This document shows positions 27,555 to 36,290 of a stretch of DNA of 64,000 nt, piece after piece (position 1 is the stretch's first letter; each line of letters opens with the position of its first letter). A program made the translations under genes and the position numbers. Location: contig JALDYZ010000010.1 of NCBI GenBank assembly GCA_030028905.1, positions 120,260 through 184,259 of the forward strand, given 5' to 3'. The notes under the pieces are model-generated. The model was not told where the DNA came from. It saw nothing but the letters and a program-made list of their open reading frames with translations, and made no database searches. Source of the DNA: Ferirhizobium litorale (GTDB taxonomy: Bacteria; Pseudomonadota; Alphaproteobacteria; Rhizobiales; Rhizobiaceae).

Positions 27555-27698
27555 CCGGCAATCGGGTGCCGGATCACCGCGGGGTCAGCGTTGCGAGCTT
27601 GGAATACGAGTGCGAGGCTTGGGAGCCGTCATATTGCCTTCGCCGCTGAACGATTTATCGCGCACGGCGTTGAGACGGTACTGAAGGAGGTGCTTCCA

Positions 27699-27974
27699 AT
27701 GGTCTTCAAGCCCCCAACATTCCACGGTGATGAGCCCGCTATCGAACCGAAGGGCGCCAACTCCAATGCAAGCCTGGAGGAGCGTGTTGCCGCTGTACTA
27801 GCGGTAGCAGGAAACATCGACGCCAGCGATATCGAGGTCACGGTTACCCGAGAAGAGACGATTGTTTTAAGTGGCACTGTCCCGACCGCGGCGGAACGAG
27901 AAGCAGTGTTCGCAACCGTTGCGAATCTTCCCTGGATTAAAAGGTTCGACTGCCGTATCCGGAGCAAGGGTTGA
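27699..27974 (+). CDS. BON domain protein
   Basis: A 91-aa protein with one BON domain from about residue 25 to the end (LEERVAAVLAVAGNIDASDI, EVTVTREETIVLSGTVPTAAER, ATVANLPWIKRFDCRI). BON domains bind membranes or phospholipids and occur in envelope-stress proteins. There is no signal peptide in this short form. AAGGAGGTGCTTCCA precedes the ATG at 27699. The frame is open upstream but lacks a site. Confidence 0.88.
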   Translation: MVFKPPTFHGDEPAIEPKGANSNASLEERVAAVLAVAGNIDASDIEVTVTREETIVLSGTVPTAAEREAVFATVANLPWIKRFDCRIRSKG

Positions 27975-28451
27975 GAGATCATGGAATCTTCCCGCCGGTC
28001 GTCTTGGCTTCCCTCGTGCACTTTTGCGCAGGGGCGTCGGTTGTCGATTGGCCTTCTGCCACTTGATGGACTCGTCACGCGGCAATGCATTGTATCCGAG
28101 GCTTTCCAACAACAGCGTGCCGGCTTCGTTTATCTGTTCCCGAGCCACCTGTAACGGTTCACCTTGGAATCCCTCACCCTACCCATGAAGCCATAGTTCA
28201 CGTGCTTCTCCGCTTTTTTGCCCGTTGCTGTAGTGCACCAGCAGCCGATACATCGCGCGGGCAAAGGCATAGCGGAGATGCCGTTGGCCTCGTCACTGAA
28301 TCGGCAATGCCACCAAACTACGCCCAGTTCCCGGTCTCGATCACATGAACATCGTTCTGGAGCCTGCCGATCCGCAGGGGTACCGGACAACGACTTCGTG
28401 ACCTCGTGGCCGGCAAGCCAACCAAAGTGAAGATGCTGCAGGTATCGCGAT
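27975..28451. other. Intergenic region, possible decayed coding sequence
   Basis: About 480 bases between the BON gene and the end of the dehydratase gene. A minus-strand frame near 27867-28148 has a protein-like start (AREQINEAGTLLLESLGYN) but overlaps the BON gene and lacks a good ribosome site. No gene is accepted. Confidence 0.4.
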
Positions 28452-29606
28452 CTACCAGTTGGTAATCGAGCCGTCCGTGCGGCGAAGATGCGGCGGCTCG
28501 GAATATTCGAACGGCATCTTTTGCAGTTCCGCCTCGTTGACTTCGATCCCCAGTCCGGGCTTGTCTGGCACGACGTAAAAGGCTCCGTCCATCTCGATCT
28601 GCCCCGGAAAGAGCGTATGATTGTCAAAGCCCCAATGCTGCTCGGCTGGGCTCTGACGGCATTCCAGCCAAGCGAAATTGGCCACGACAGCTCCAAGATG
28701 CACGGAAGCCGCAGTGCAGATCGGTCCGAGCGGATTGTGGGGCATCAGGTCGACATAGTGTGCTTCGCACCAGCCCGCGACCTTCATCGCCTCGGTAAAA
28801 CCACCGACATTGCAGATGTCGATCCGGCAGAACTGCATGATGTCGCGCTCGACATAGGGAAGGAACTGCCACTTGGACGAGAACTCCTCGCCGATCGCGA
28901 ACGGGACGTCCGTCATCCTGCGCAAGGACTCATAGGCTGATGGCGTCTCGTCGCGGATCGCCTCTTCGATAAAGTCGATCGTCCCTTGCGGCATCTTCTG
29001 GCAGAACGACGCTGCCTCCGCGACACTCAGCCGATGATGATATTCCACGCCAAGCGTCATCGAATGACCGACTTCCACCCGCGCGCGGGCTACCCACTCG
29101 GCGGTGACAGCGATGGATTCACGCGGCTCGAACCGGTCGGTGTTTTCCTGGCCGGCGGCAATGAAGCGGACGCAATTCCATCCTGCCTCCTTCAGCATGA
29201 TCGTCTGCTCGACCATCGCTTCGCCCGGTTCGGCCGAGGTCGTGGCAAAAGCTGGCACCAGATCGCGCTGTTTTCCGCCCAACAATTGATAGACCGGCAC
29301 GCCGAGCGCCTTGCCCTTAATATCGTGGAAGGCGATGTCTAGCGCCGAGATCGCCGCTGCCAGCACGCGCCCCCCCTCGAAATACTGGCTGCGGTACATC
29401 TCCTGCCACAAGGCGCCACAGCGCATCGGATCCTTGCCCAGCAGGAACTGGGTGTAGTGGTCGATTGCCCCGGCGACGGCCTTCTCGCGATAGGAGAGAC
29501 CTGATTCTCCCCAACCGTAGATGCCGCTGTCGGTTTCGACCTTTACGACCAATTGGTTCCTTACGCCGACTTTGGCGATGTATGGCTTGATGGCAGTGAT
29601 TTTCAT
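28452..29606 (-). CDS. Mandelate racemase/muconate lactonizing family dehydratase (galactonate dehydratase-like)
   Basis: A 384-aa enolase-superfamily enzyme that should dehydrate a sugar acid to a 2-keto-3-deoxy acid. The capping part opens MKITAIKPYIAKVG and GIYGWGESGLSYRE. In the barrel, EYHHRLS holds the acid/base His and E188 where the first metal ligand lies (often Asp), with E214/E215 and E240/E241 as the other metal ligands. H290 (LMPHNPLGP) pairs with D263 as the second base. It is the last gene of the GntR-controlled TRAP operon, so the imported solute is probably a hexonate or similar acid. The aldehyde dehydrogenase at 14182 could act further down such a pathway. Confidence 0.92.
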   Translation of the reverse strand: MKITAIKPYIAKVGVRNQLVVKVETDSGIYGWGESGLSYREKAVAGAIDHYTQFLLGKDPMRCGALWQEMYRSQYFEGGRVLAAAISALDIAFHDIKGKALGVPVYQLLGGKQRDLVPAFATTSAEPGEAMVEQTIMLKEAGWNCVRFIAAGQENTDRFEPRESIAVTAEWVARARVEVGHSMTLGVEYHHRLSVAEAASFCQKMPQGTIDFIEEAIRDETPSAYESLRRMTDVPFAIGEEFSSKWQFLPYVERDIMQFCRIDICNVGGFTEAMKVAGWCEAHYVDLMPHNPLGPICTAASVHLGAVVANFAWLECRQSPAEQHWGFDNHTLFPGQIEMDGAFYVVPDKPGLGIEVNEAELQKMPFEYSEPPHLRRTDGSITNW

Positions 29607-29636
29607 ATGGATGTCCAGAACAAGATGTCGCGGGGG

Positions 29637-30908
29637 CTATCGGAAAAGATCAGGCAGCCACGTCGAGAGAGAGGGAAACAGGATCAGCAGGAGGATAATG
29701 ACTATCTCGGCGATGATGAACGGAAACAGTTCGCGCACGAGCGGCGTCAAACGGATATTGCCGATTTTCATCAGGATGAAGAGCACGACCCCGACCGGCG
29801 GCGTTATCAGGCCCATCGCGAGCGAGAGAATGATCACCATCGCCGCCTGGATGGGATCGATGCCGAGTTGGATCACCGTGGGCATGACGAGCGGCACGAA
29901 GATGAGCAGCGCCGCGCCGATGTCGAGGAACAGGCCCAGGATCAGCATGAGGATCATCACCCCCACAAGAAACAGCATGGGGTTGCCCTGGAAATACGGC
30001 GCGGCAGCCGTCACCATGGCGCCGATGCCCAGCAGGTTGAGAGCGTAGGACAGAATAGACGCGGCAGCGACAAGCAGATAGATGGTCGCGCTCGCCCTCG
30101 CCGACACGATCAATGCGCCCCAAAGATCGGCAAGGTTTATGCTCCGGAATAGGAAAAGCCCGAGCAACGTTGCGGCAAAGACGGCGATACCTCCACCTTC
30201 GGTAGCGGTGAACGCTCCCGTGACCATGCCGCCGACAATGATGAACGGCAGCAACATAACTGCCGTGCCTTCGAGGAGGAGCTTCGGGAGCTCTTCCCGC
30301 TTCACCGTGACGATGGAGGTCGGCAGTCCGCTGCGGATCGACTTCAATAGGATTACTACTGCGCAGGCAAGGCCGAACAGGACGCCGGGAACCACGCCGG
30401 CGACGAACAGGTCGACAACCGACAAACCGGTTACCGCAGCCATGATGATTGCGAGACCCGAAGGCGGAATGATGGGTCCGATAATCGACGACGCGGCCGT
30501 CACGGCGGCCGAATACTCCTTGGTGTAGCCTTCCTTCGGCATGACAGTCATGAAGAAGCGCCCGAGCGCGCTGGCATCGGCAACCGCAGAGCCGGATATG
30601 CCCGCAAAAAGCACGGAGGTGCCGACATTGGTGTAGGCGGTCCCGCCCGGCAGACGTCCGGTGAAGATCGAGGAAAGGTAGATCAGCCGCGTGGTGATGC
30701 CGCTGCGATTCATGATTTCCGCTGCCAGGATATAGAACGGCATCGCCAGGAAGACGAAGCTGTCCACGCCGGAAAAAAAGCGGGTGACGATGACCTGGAG
30801 GGGGATTCCGGCCAACCATACGCCGAGCGTGCCGCCGAGACCGAGCGCCATTGCGATTGGCACGCCGCCGAGCAAAAGCGCCATGGAAAGAAGAGCAACC
30901 CAAAACAT
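29637..30908 (-). CDS. TRAP transporter large permease (DctM type), second system
   Basis: A 423-aa membrane protein of the DctM family with about twelve hydrophobic segments. FAGISGSAVADASALGRF and IGPIIPPSGLAIIMAAVTG are the signature stretches. It follows the small permease gene by 32 bases and precedes the dehydratase gene by 30. The ribosome site is weak. Confidence 0.94.
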   Translation of the reverse strand: MFWVALLSMALLLGGVPIAMALGLGGTLGVWLAGIPLQVIVTRFFSGVDSFVFLAMPFYILAAEIMNRSGITTRLIYLSSIFTGRLPGGTAYTNVGTSVLFAGISGSAVADASALGRFFMTVMPKEGYTKEYSAAVTAASSIIGPIIPPSGLAIIMAAVTGLSVVDLFVAGVVPGVLFGLACAVVILLKSIRSGLPTSIVTVKREELPKLLLEGTAVMLLPFIIVGGMVTGAFTATEGGGIAVFAATLLGLFLFRSINLADLWGALIVSARASATIYLLVAAASILSYALNLLGIGAMVTAAAPYFQGNPMLFLVGVMILMLILGLFLDIGAALLIFVPLVMPTVIQLGIDPIQAAMVIILSLAMGLITPPVGVVLFILMKIGNIRLTPLVRELFPFIIAEIVIILLLILFPSLSTWLPDLFR

Positions 30909-30940
30909 ATCAAATAACGCCGCAAATGGGAGTGACGGAC

Positions 30941-31420
30941 CTATTCATGGTTTTCGGCCTCGAAACCGGAAACCCAGCAGAGCATAATCTGGATAATGAT
31001 CAGCACGGACCCCACTGGAATCGCCATGTACGGGATGATCATCGGCATGCCGGAGGCCGCCGCATGCTGGGCGAGGTTTCGTATGGCCGATGCCCAGCCA
31101 TAGTAGGCAAGGAGCACAAAGAACACGCCACCTATTCCGTAGAGCGCACTGCGTACAAGTTGGCGGTGTTTCGGCGCCACGAGATCCTGCAGGCCTTCCA
31201 CTGCCATATGCTCAGCCCGGTAGACGGCGGTCACGCTGCCAAGCATCATTAACCACATCATGATGTAGCGCATCGTTTCCTCGCCCCAGCTCAACGAGGT
31301 GCCGATCAGGTAACGGCCACCAACCTGCGTGAAGTTGATCAGGCATACGACCAGCAGAATGGCCGCGGCCAAGATTTCGCATACCCGCGCAAGGGCACGT
31401 GATACGTTCCGTAGTGTCAT
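30941..31420 (-). CDS. TRAP transporter small permease (DctQ type), second system
   Basis: A 159-aa four-span protein. The DctQ pattern is VGGRYLIGTSLSWGEETMRYIM. I chose the ATG at 31420, preceded by CCGGAG; the frame extends 15 codons further but those are hydrophilic and unlike the family. It pairs with the large permease encoded downstream. Confidence 0.9.
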   Translation of the reverse strand: MTLRNVSRALARVCEILAAAILLVVCLINFTQVGGRYLIGTSLSWGEETMRYIMMWLMMLGSVTAVYRAEHMAVEGLQDLVAPKHRQLVRSALYGIGGVFFVLLAYYGWASAIRNLAQHAAASGMPMIIPYMAIPVGSVLIIIQIMLCWVSGFEAENHE

Positions 31421-31480
31421 GTTGTGCTCCGGCGCTCGCATGGGGTGCCGGAAGAGGTCCGGCACTTCTGCTTTCGAAGA

Positions 31481-32518
31481 TCAGTTGGATGGCCCGTAGA
31501 GCTTCGTTTCGGCCGCGCCGACGGAAGTCTCCATCTCCTGCAACAGATCTTCACCGACCTGCTCGGAGATGTACTTACGGACAGGCTGATAGACGGCGTC
31601 CTTGAAGGCCTGTTTTTCCTCGGGCGTTGAGGTGTGCACCTGCACCCCTTTCTCTTCGGCGATCTTTTTCGCGTAGATCCAATCGCCTTCTGTCTTTTGC
31701 ACGTTTTCGACTGCTGCCATCACGCGAGCACCCTCCTGGACGATCGCCTTGTGGGCTGGCGGCAGGGCGTCGAACCAGGTCTTGCTGGCCACGACGATAT
31801 GAAGGCCGAGCACATGTTCGTTGAGTGTGAGATGTTTGGCCACATCCGCCGCACCACCTGCATAGAGCACTGGCGGCGGGTTCTCGAGCCCGTCGACCAC
31901 GCCTTGCTGAAGCGCCATCACGGCCTCGGAGCCAGCGATGGGGGTCGGATTGGCGCCGAGCGCCTTGACCATCTCCATGTAGACGGGGCTTTCCATGGTC
32001 CTGATCTTCATCCCCTGCATGTCGGCCGGCGTCTTGATGGGGCGAACGTTGTTGACGAAGGACCGGAAGCCATTTTGCGAGAACGCCAGAGCCTTGATGC
32101 CCGTCTTCTCTTCGATATCCCCCAGCATCCACTGACCGAATTCGCCATTCATCACCTCCCAGGCAACAGGCGCGGAACGGAAGAGGTAGGGCAGCGACCA
32201 GACCTGGACGGGCTTGTAGAATCCGGCGAAGGCTCCATCGGAGGGCAGCGTCATTTCCAATGTACCGGCCTGAACCATTTCCGTCGTATCACGCACGGAA
32301 CCCATCTGGTTACCGGGGAACAGGCGCACGGTGAGCTCGCCGTTGCTCTTGTTCTCCACGTAGTCCTTAAAGGCCTTCGCCGCATTGTATTCAGGATTGT
32401 CGCCCTCGAACATTTCGAAGGCGAATTTGATCTCGGCCGCCGCGACCGGCGAAACGCCGACCATCAAGGCAGCGCCGAGCATGAGGGCGCCATAGACTCG
32501 CGATGTTAGTGCAGGCAT
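31481..32518 (-). CDS. TRAP transporter solute-binding protein (DctP type), second system
   Basis: A 345-aa periplasmic protein with a signal peptide (VAA|AE near residue 28). TPADMQGMKIRTMESPVYM carries the carboxylate-binding Arg, and GANPTPIAGSEAVMALQQGVVDG is typical of binders of C6 sugar acids such as glucuronate or gluconate. Two ATG codons lie close together; I prefer the second (32518) because GGAGG is only two bases from the first. It heads the operon under the promoter at 32554-32582. Confidence 0.93.
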   Translation of the reverse strand: MPALTSRVYGALMLGAALMVGVSPVAAAEIKFAFEMFEGDNPEYNAAKAFKDYVENKSNGELTVRLFPGNQMGSVRDTTEMVQAGTLEMTLPSDGAFAGFYKPVQVWSLPYLFRSAPVAWEVMNGEFGQWMLGDIEEKTGIKALAFSQNGFRSFVNNVRPIKTPADMQGMKIRTMESPVYMEMVKALGANPTPIAGSEAVMALQQGVVDGLENPPPVLYAGGAADVAKHLTLNEHVLGLHIVVASKTWFDALPPAHKAIVQEGARVMAAVENVQKTEGDWIYAKKIAEEKGVQVHTSTPEEKQAFKDAVYQPVRKYISEQVGEDLLQEMETSVGAAETKLYGPSN

Positions 32519-32553
32519 TCGCATCTCCTCCCAGATTTTGCGTTATTTTGCAC

Positions 32554-32582
32554 ATAAAATCTTCGATATTGTACAAAGTCAA
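32554..32582 (-). promoter_or_regulatory. Probable promoter with embedded operator for the second TRAP operon
   Basis: On the minus strand TTGACT and TTTTAT are spaced by 17 bases, a good sigma-70 layout about 30 bases before the binding-protein gene start. The spacer contains the palindrome TTGTACAA (32569-32576). A repressor bound there would block the polymerase; the divergent GntR protein is the likely binder. Confidence 0.5.
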
Positions 32583-32647
32583 CCCATATTGCTGTATGAT
32601 TTTTCATCCGGTACATAGGTGGAGACATTCGAGGAAGGCCGCCACAA

Positions 32648-33334
32648 ATGCTGAACAAGACCCGAGAGCTACAGGAAGCCGTGTCCCCGACAGCCGAAGT
32701 GGAGTCGTTCCAACCGCTGCACGAGCGCATGCGGGATGACATAATCAACGGCGCCCTTCCGGAAGGGTCATGGCTGAAAACCCATGACCTCGGCCGACGC
32801 TATGGCGTGAGCACCAACCCGATTCGCGAAGCACTTCACCAACTCAGCGGCGAAGGCTTCGTAGTCATCCACCGCAATCGGGGCGCCAGGGTACGCACCC
32901 TGGACGAGGATTTCGTTCGCAACATTTTCGACATCCGCGCCCTCATAGAGCCCTATCTCGTCAGGCTTTTCGTCGAACAGGCGAGCGAGAGCGATCTGCG
33001 GGCAATGGAAGAGGTCCAATTGCAGATTGAGATGAAACCGGAGGACCAGATCGAACTGGATCGGCTGGACGAAGCCTTCCACGGCATCATGTATGACCGC
33101 CACTTCAATCAGGAGGCACTGGCAATCAGGCAACGCCACGGCGAAGTCGTGCGGGGGTTGGCGCGCCGTTATCCGGTAAGTCCCGCACGGCGCATCGCCA
33201 TGATCGAGGAGCACCGAGCGATCATGGAGGCCGTGGCTCGCCATGATGTGGAGGGCACCCAGCAGATCGTTGAGAAACATGCGCGGGCTGCCGAACGCAA
33301 CCTCATCCAGCGCATGCGCCAGGCGCAGTTGTAG
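32648..33334 (+). CDS. GntR family regulator, FCD type
   Basis: A 228-aa regulator with an N-terminal winged helix (QPLHERMRDDIINGALPEGSW, GVSTNPIREALHQLSGEGF) and an FCD effector domain (FDIRALIEPYLVRLFVEQAS, MIEEHRAIMEAVARHDVEG). It is divergent from the TRAP-dehydratase operon and most likely represses it, with the sugar acid or its keto-deoxy product as inducer. Its end is convergent with the sugar ABC ATPase gene, 17 bases away. Confidence 0.93.
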   Translation: MLNKTRELQEAVSPTAEVESFQPLHERMRDDIINGALPEGSWLKTHDLGRRYGVSTNPIREALHQLSGEGFVVIHRNRGARVRTLDEDFVRNIFDIRALIEPYLVRLFVEQASESDLRAMEEVQLQIEMKPEDQIELDRLDEAFHGIMYDRHFNQEALAIRQRHGEVVRGLARRYPVSPARRIAMIEEHRAIMEAVARHDVEGTQQIVEKHARAAERNLIQRMRQAQL

Positions 33335-33351
33335 GCCTCACCTCACTCGGG

Positions 33352-34425
33352 TCAGAGAGCCAATCCGCTTCTCCGGTCGAACACATGCACTTGTTCCGCG
33401 GCTATCGCCGCTTCGAAGAGAGCGCCGTGGCGTACAGGAAAGCCGCCATCGACAATGGCCGTTACCTGTTCCCCAGCCAGACTGAAGACGACATGGGTCT
33501 GAGCACCTGTCGGCTCGACCACGAGCGTCTGCCCATTCACGACCGTGTCGCCGGGAGCACCCGCCAAGAGATGCTCCGGTCGAATACCCAGCTTGACCTC
33601 CTGTCCGCGCTTGACCTTGCGGGCAGGTCCAAGCCGGATGGTCGTGCCATCGACGAGACGCGCGGCCGGCTGGTCCTCGTCGCCATCAACGGCGGCGTCG
33701 AGGAAATTCATCGCCGGCGATCCGATGAACCCCGCGACGAACAGATTGGCTGGCGCCCGGTAAAGCTCTAGCGGTGTCCCCACCTGCTCGATCCTGCCGC
33801 CATTGAGAACTACAATCCGGTCGGCCAGGGTCATCGCTTCGATTTGGTCGTGGGTCACGTAGACGGAAGTGGTGCCGACCTTCTGGTGCAGCGTCTTGAT
33901 TTCGGTCCGCATCTGCACCCGGAGCTTGGCATCGAGGTTGGAGAGGGGCTCGTCGAACAGGAATACGGCGGGGTCGCGGACAATGGCACGCCCCATTGCA
34001 ACACGCTGGCGCTGGCCACCGGACAATTGGCTCGGCTTTCGATCGAGAAGGTCTCCCAAGGCCAGCATTCGTGCGGCCTCGTTGACGCGTCTTTCGATTT
34101 CTGGTTTGGCGACACCGGAAAGCATCAGGTTAAAACCCATGTTTTGCGCGACGGTCATATGCGGGTAGAGCGCGTAGGACTGAAAGACCATGGCGATGTT
34201 ACGCTCGCGCGGGGTCAATGCGTTGACGACCGTGCCGCCGATCAGGACTTCGCCATCGCTGATCTCCTCCAGCCCGGCAATCATCCGCAGAAGCGTCGAC
34301 TTGCCGCAACCGGAAGGCCCCACCAGAGCAATGAATTCACCATCCTCGACAGATAGCGAAACACCGTGGATAACCTCCAGCGCCCCGTACGCCTTGCGGA
34401 TTTCATTCAATTCGACAGATGCCAT
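33352..34425 (-). CDS. Sugar ABC transporter ATP-binding protein (UgpC/MalK/ThuK type)
   Basis: A 357-aa ATPase. Walker A GPSGCGKST is at 36-44, signature LSGGQ at 134-138, Walker B VFLFDE at 154-159 and the switch THDQIEAM follows. The C-terminal third is the TOBE regulatory domain of the carbohydrate family (LGIRPEHLL, EPTGAQTHVVF). Two adjacent ATG codons exist; the second gives better spacing to GGAG and the family start MASVEL. It is the last gene of the four-gene importer operon that starts at 37595. Confidence 0.94.
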   Translation of the reverse strand: MASVELNEIRKAYGALEVIHGVSLSVEDGEFIALVGPSGCGKSTLLRMIAGLEEISDGEVLIGGTVVNALTPRERNIAMVFQSYALYPHMTVAQNMGFNLMLSGVAKPEIERRVNEAARMLALGDLLDRKPSQLSGGQRQRVAMGRAIVRDPAVFLFDEPLSNLDAKLRVQMRTEIKTLHQKVGTTSVYVTHDQIEAMTLADRIVVLNGGRIEQVGTPLELYRAPANLFVAGFIGSPAMNFLDAAVDGDEDQPAARLVDGTTIRLGPARKVKRGQEVKLGIRPEHLLAGAPGDTVVNGQTLVVEPTGAQTHVVFSLAGEQVTAIVDGGFPVRHGALFEAAIAAEQVHVFDRRSGLAL

Positions 34426-34438
34426 CATACTCTCCGTA

Positions 34439-35287
34439 TCAGGACTTGACCGCGCCGGCTGTCAGGCCTGCGATGATGTGTTTCTGCGCCAGGAAAAAGA
34501 CGATTACCGTCGGGAGAATCGTCAATGTGATGAACGCAAGGACCAACTGCCATTCCGTCCCGAACTCGCCGCGATAGACCATGATGCCCAGGGGCCACGG
34601 GTACTTCGTTTCCGTGTTCAGCATGATCAGCGGCAGGATGTAGCTGTTCCAGCTATTGACGAAAGTGACGATGCTGACGGTCGCGACGATCGGCCGGGAC
34701 AACGGCAGCGAAACATACCAGAAGAACCGGATGTAGCCGCAGCCGTCGACGAAGGCCGCCTGGAACAGCTCATCCGGCAGATTGCGAAAGTAGTTGCGAA
34801 ACAACAGGATGCTCATCCCAAGCCCGAATGCGACCTGAGGCAGGATGACCCCCCAATAAGAGTCGAGAAGTCCGAGATCTCGGATGCGGATAAAAAGCGG
34901 CAGGATGGCGGTCGCCACCGGGAACATCAGGCCGACGAGGAAGTAGTTCATCAGTTGACCTGATCCGAAAAACTTCACATGCGCGAATGTGAAGGCCGCC
35001 ATGGCCGAGACGACGACGGTGAGAAACACGGTCATCACGGCGATGAACAGCGAATTCGTCATTTGCCGCCAATAGCGCTCGCCGAACAGGATGTCTGTAT
35101 AGTTCGACCAGATCCATCCCGACGGCAGCCCGAATGGATTGATGCGCAAATCGCCGAGAGACTTGAATCCCCCGAGCGCAGTCGTCAGCAGCGGCACCAG
35201 CACCAGAGCCGCGACGAGCGACAGCGAGACGTAGAGGTAAACGCGCGTTCCCGCCGTCATTCTAACTTCAGTTGTCGTGTCAGTCAT
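34439..35287 (-). CDS. Carbohydrate ABC transporter permease (MalG/ThuG type)
   Basis: A 282-aa permease with six likely membrane spans. The EAA-type coupling loop is DELFQAAFVDGCGYIRFFWYV. The start at 35287 lies inside the end of the other permease gene (8-base overlap), so translation is coupled. It ends KHIIAGLTAGAVKS, the usual terminus of MalG-like proteins. Confidence 0.94.
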   Translation of the reverse strand: MTDTTTEVRMTAGTRVYLYVSLSLVAALVLVPLLTTALGGFKSLGDLRINPFGLPSGWIWSNYTDILFGERYWRQMTNSLFIAVMTVFLTVVVSAMAAFTFAHVKFFGSGQLMNYFLVGLMFPVATAILPLFIRIRDLGLLDSYWGVILPQVAFGLGMSILLFRNYFRNLPDELFQAAFVDGCGYIRFFWYVSLPLSRPIVATVSIVTFVNSWNSYILPLIMLNTETKYPWPLGIMVYRGEFGTEWQLVLAFITLTILPTVIVFFLAQKHIIAGLTAGAVKS

Positions 35288-36215
35288 GGCGCATGAAGAT
35301 CCGTTTGTAGCCGAAGGCCAGCGTGATGCAGATGACGAAAAGGACAACCCCCACGGCACTGCCAAGGCCGACCTGCATTCGCGTCACTCCGTACGTGTAA
35401 AGGAAGGTGACCATAGTCTGTGTTGCATTGGAAGGCCCGCCTCCGGTAAGCGGCATGATGAGGTCGAAGAGCTGCAAAGACCCGATGATGGCAAAGAATA
35501 CCGACAACCGCACCGTCGACCCGAGAAGCGGCAGCGTCACATATCGGAACTTTTGCCAGCCCGTCGCCCCGTCGATCTCCGCCGCTTCGAGAACGCTCCT
35601 GTCGACGGCCTGCAGGCCGGCAATGAACAGCATCATGTGGAAGCCGAAGTACTTCCAGACGACCACGGCAAGAACGGCGTATATGGCCAAATCGCGGTCG
35701 GCGAGCACATAGGGGGTCGCCACACCGAAGAAGCCGGCGATCGCAGCGAAGAGACCATAGTCGCCGTCGTAGACGAACCGCCAGATCAGACCCGCAGCCA
35801 CGTCCGCGAGCACGTAAGGCAAGAAGAATATCAACCGAAAGGCCACCACTCCCGCGATCTTGTGAGCCAGCATCATCGCGAGCCAGATCGCCAGAGGGAT
35901 CTGCAGAAGCAGCGAAACAACAATGATCAGTCCGTTGTTGATCAGTGCCTGGGAAAACGCCGCGTTGTTGAAGAGCACCGTGAAATTGCGGAGACCGACG
36001 AACTCCGTCGGCGGACCGTAACCGTTCCACCGGAACAGACTGTACCAGGCCGCTTCACCCATCGGCAGGATGACGAAAAGCGTGAAGAGCAGAAGTGCCG
36101 GCGGCAGAAACAGCACAAGCACCGGAAGTCGCCCGCGCGCGGTCGGGCTCTTGTATCGGACATGGACTTTTGACGCGACCGGTCGAGCCACTGCCATGGC
36201 AATCGAATCTGTCAT
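35280..36215 (-). CDS. Carbohydrate ABC transporter permease (MalF/ThuF type)
   Basis: A 311-aa permease with six spans. The coupling loop reads SVLEAAEIDGATGWQKFRYVTLP. I use the ATG at 36215 (MTDSIAMAV), after GAGGG and GCGAGG; the frame extends 17 codons upstream without a site. It lies 75 bases after the binding-protein gene and overlaps the second permease gene. Confidence 0.93.
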   Translation of the reverse strand: MTDSIAMAVARPVASKVHVRYKSPTARGRLPVLVLFLPPALLLFTLFVILPMGEAAWYSLFRWNGYGPPTEFVGLRNFTVLFNNAAFSQALINNGLIIVVSLLLQIPLAIWLAMMLAHKIAGVVAFRLIFFLPYVLADVAAGLIWRFVYDGDYGLFAAIAGFFGVATPYVLADRDLAIYAVLAVVVWKYFGFHMMLFIAGLQAVDRSVLEAAEIDGATGWQKFRYVTLPLLGSTVRLSVFFAIIGSLQLFDLIMPLTGGGPSNATQTMVTFLYTYGVTRMQVGLGSAVGVVLFVICITLAFGYKRIFMRHD

Positions 36216-36290
36216 GCCTCGCTTTCCTCCCTGCACGTAGGCCATATGAATATGCCGCCGGCGCACGGCCGGCGGCGTCTCGTGAAGGGT

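Noticed and set aside
27867..28148. Minus-strand frame AREQINEAGTLLLESLGYN after the BON gene
   Set aside because: It overlaps the BON gene, has only a GTG start with poor site, and no known family; not enough to call a gene.
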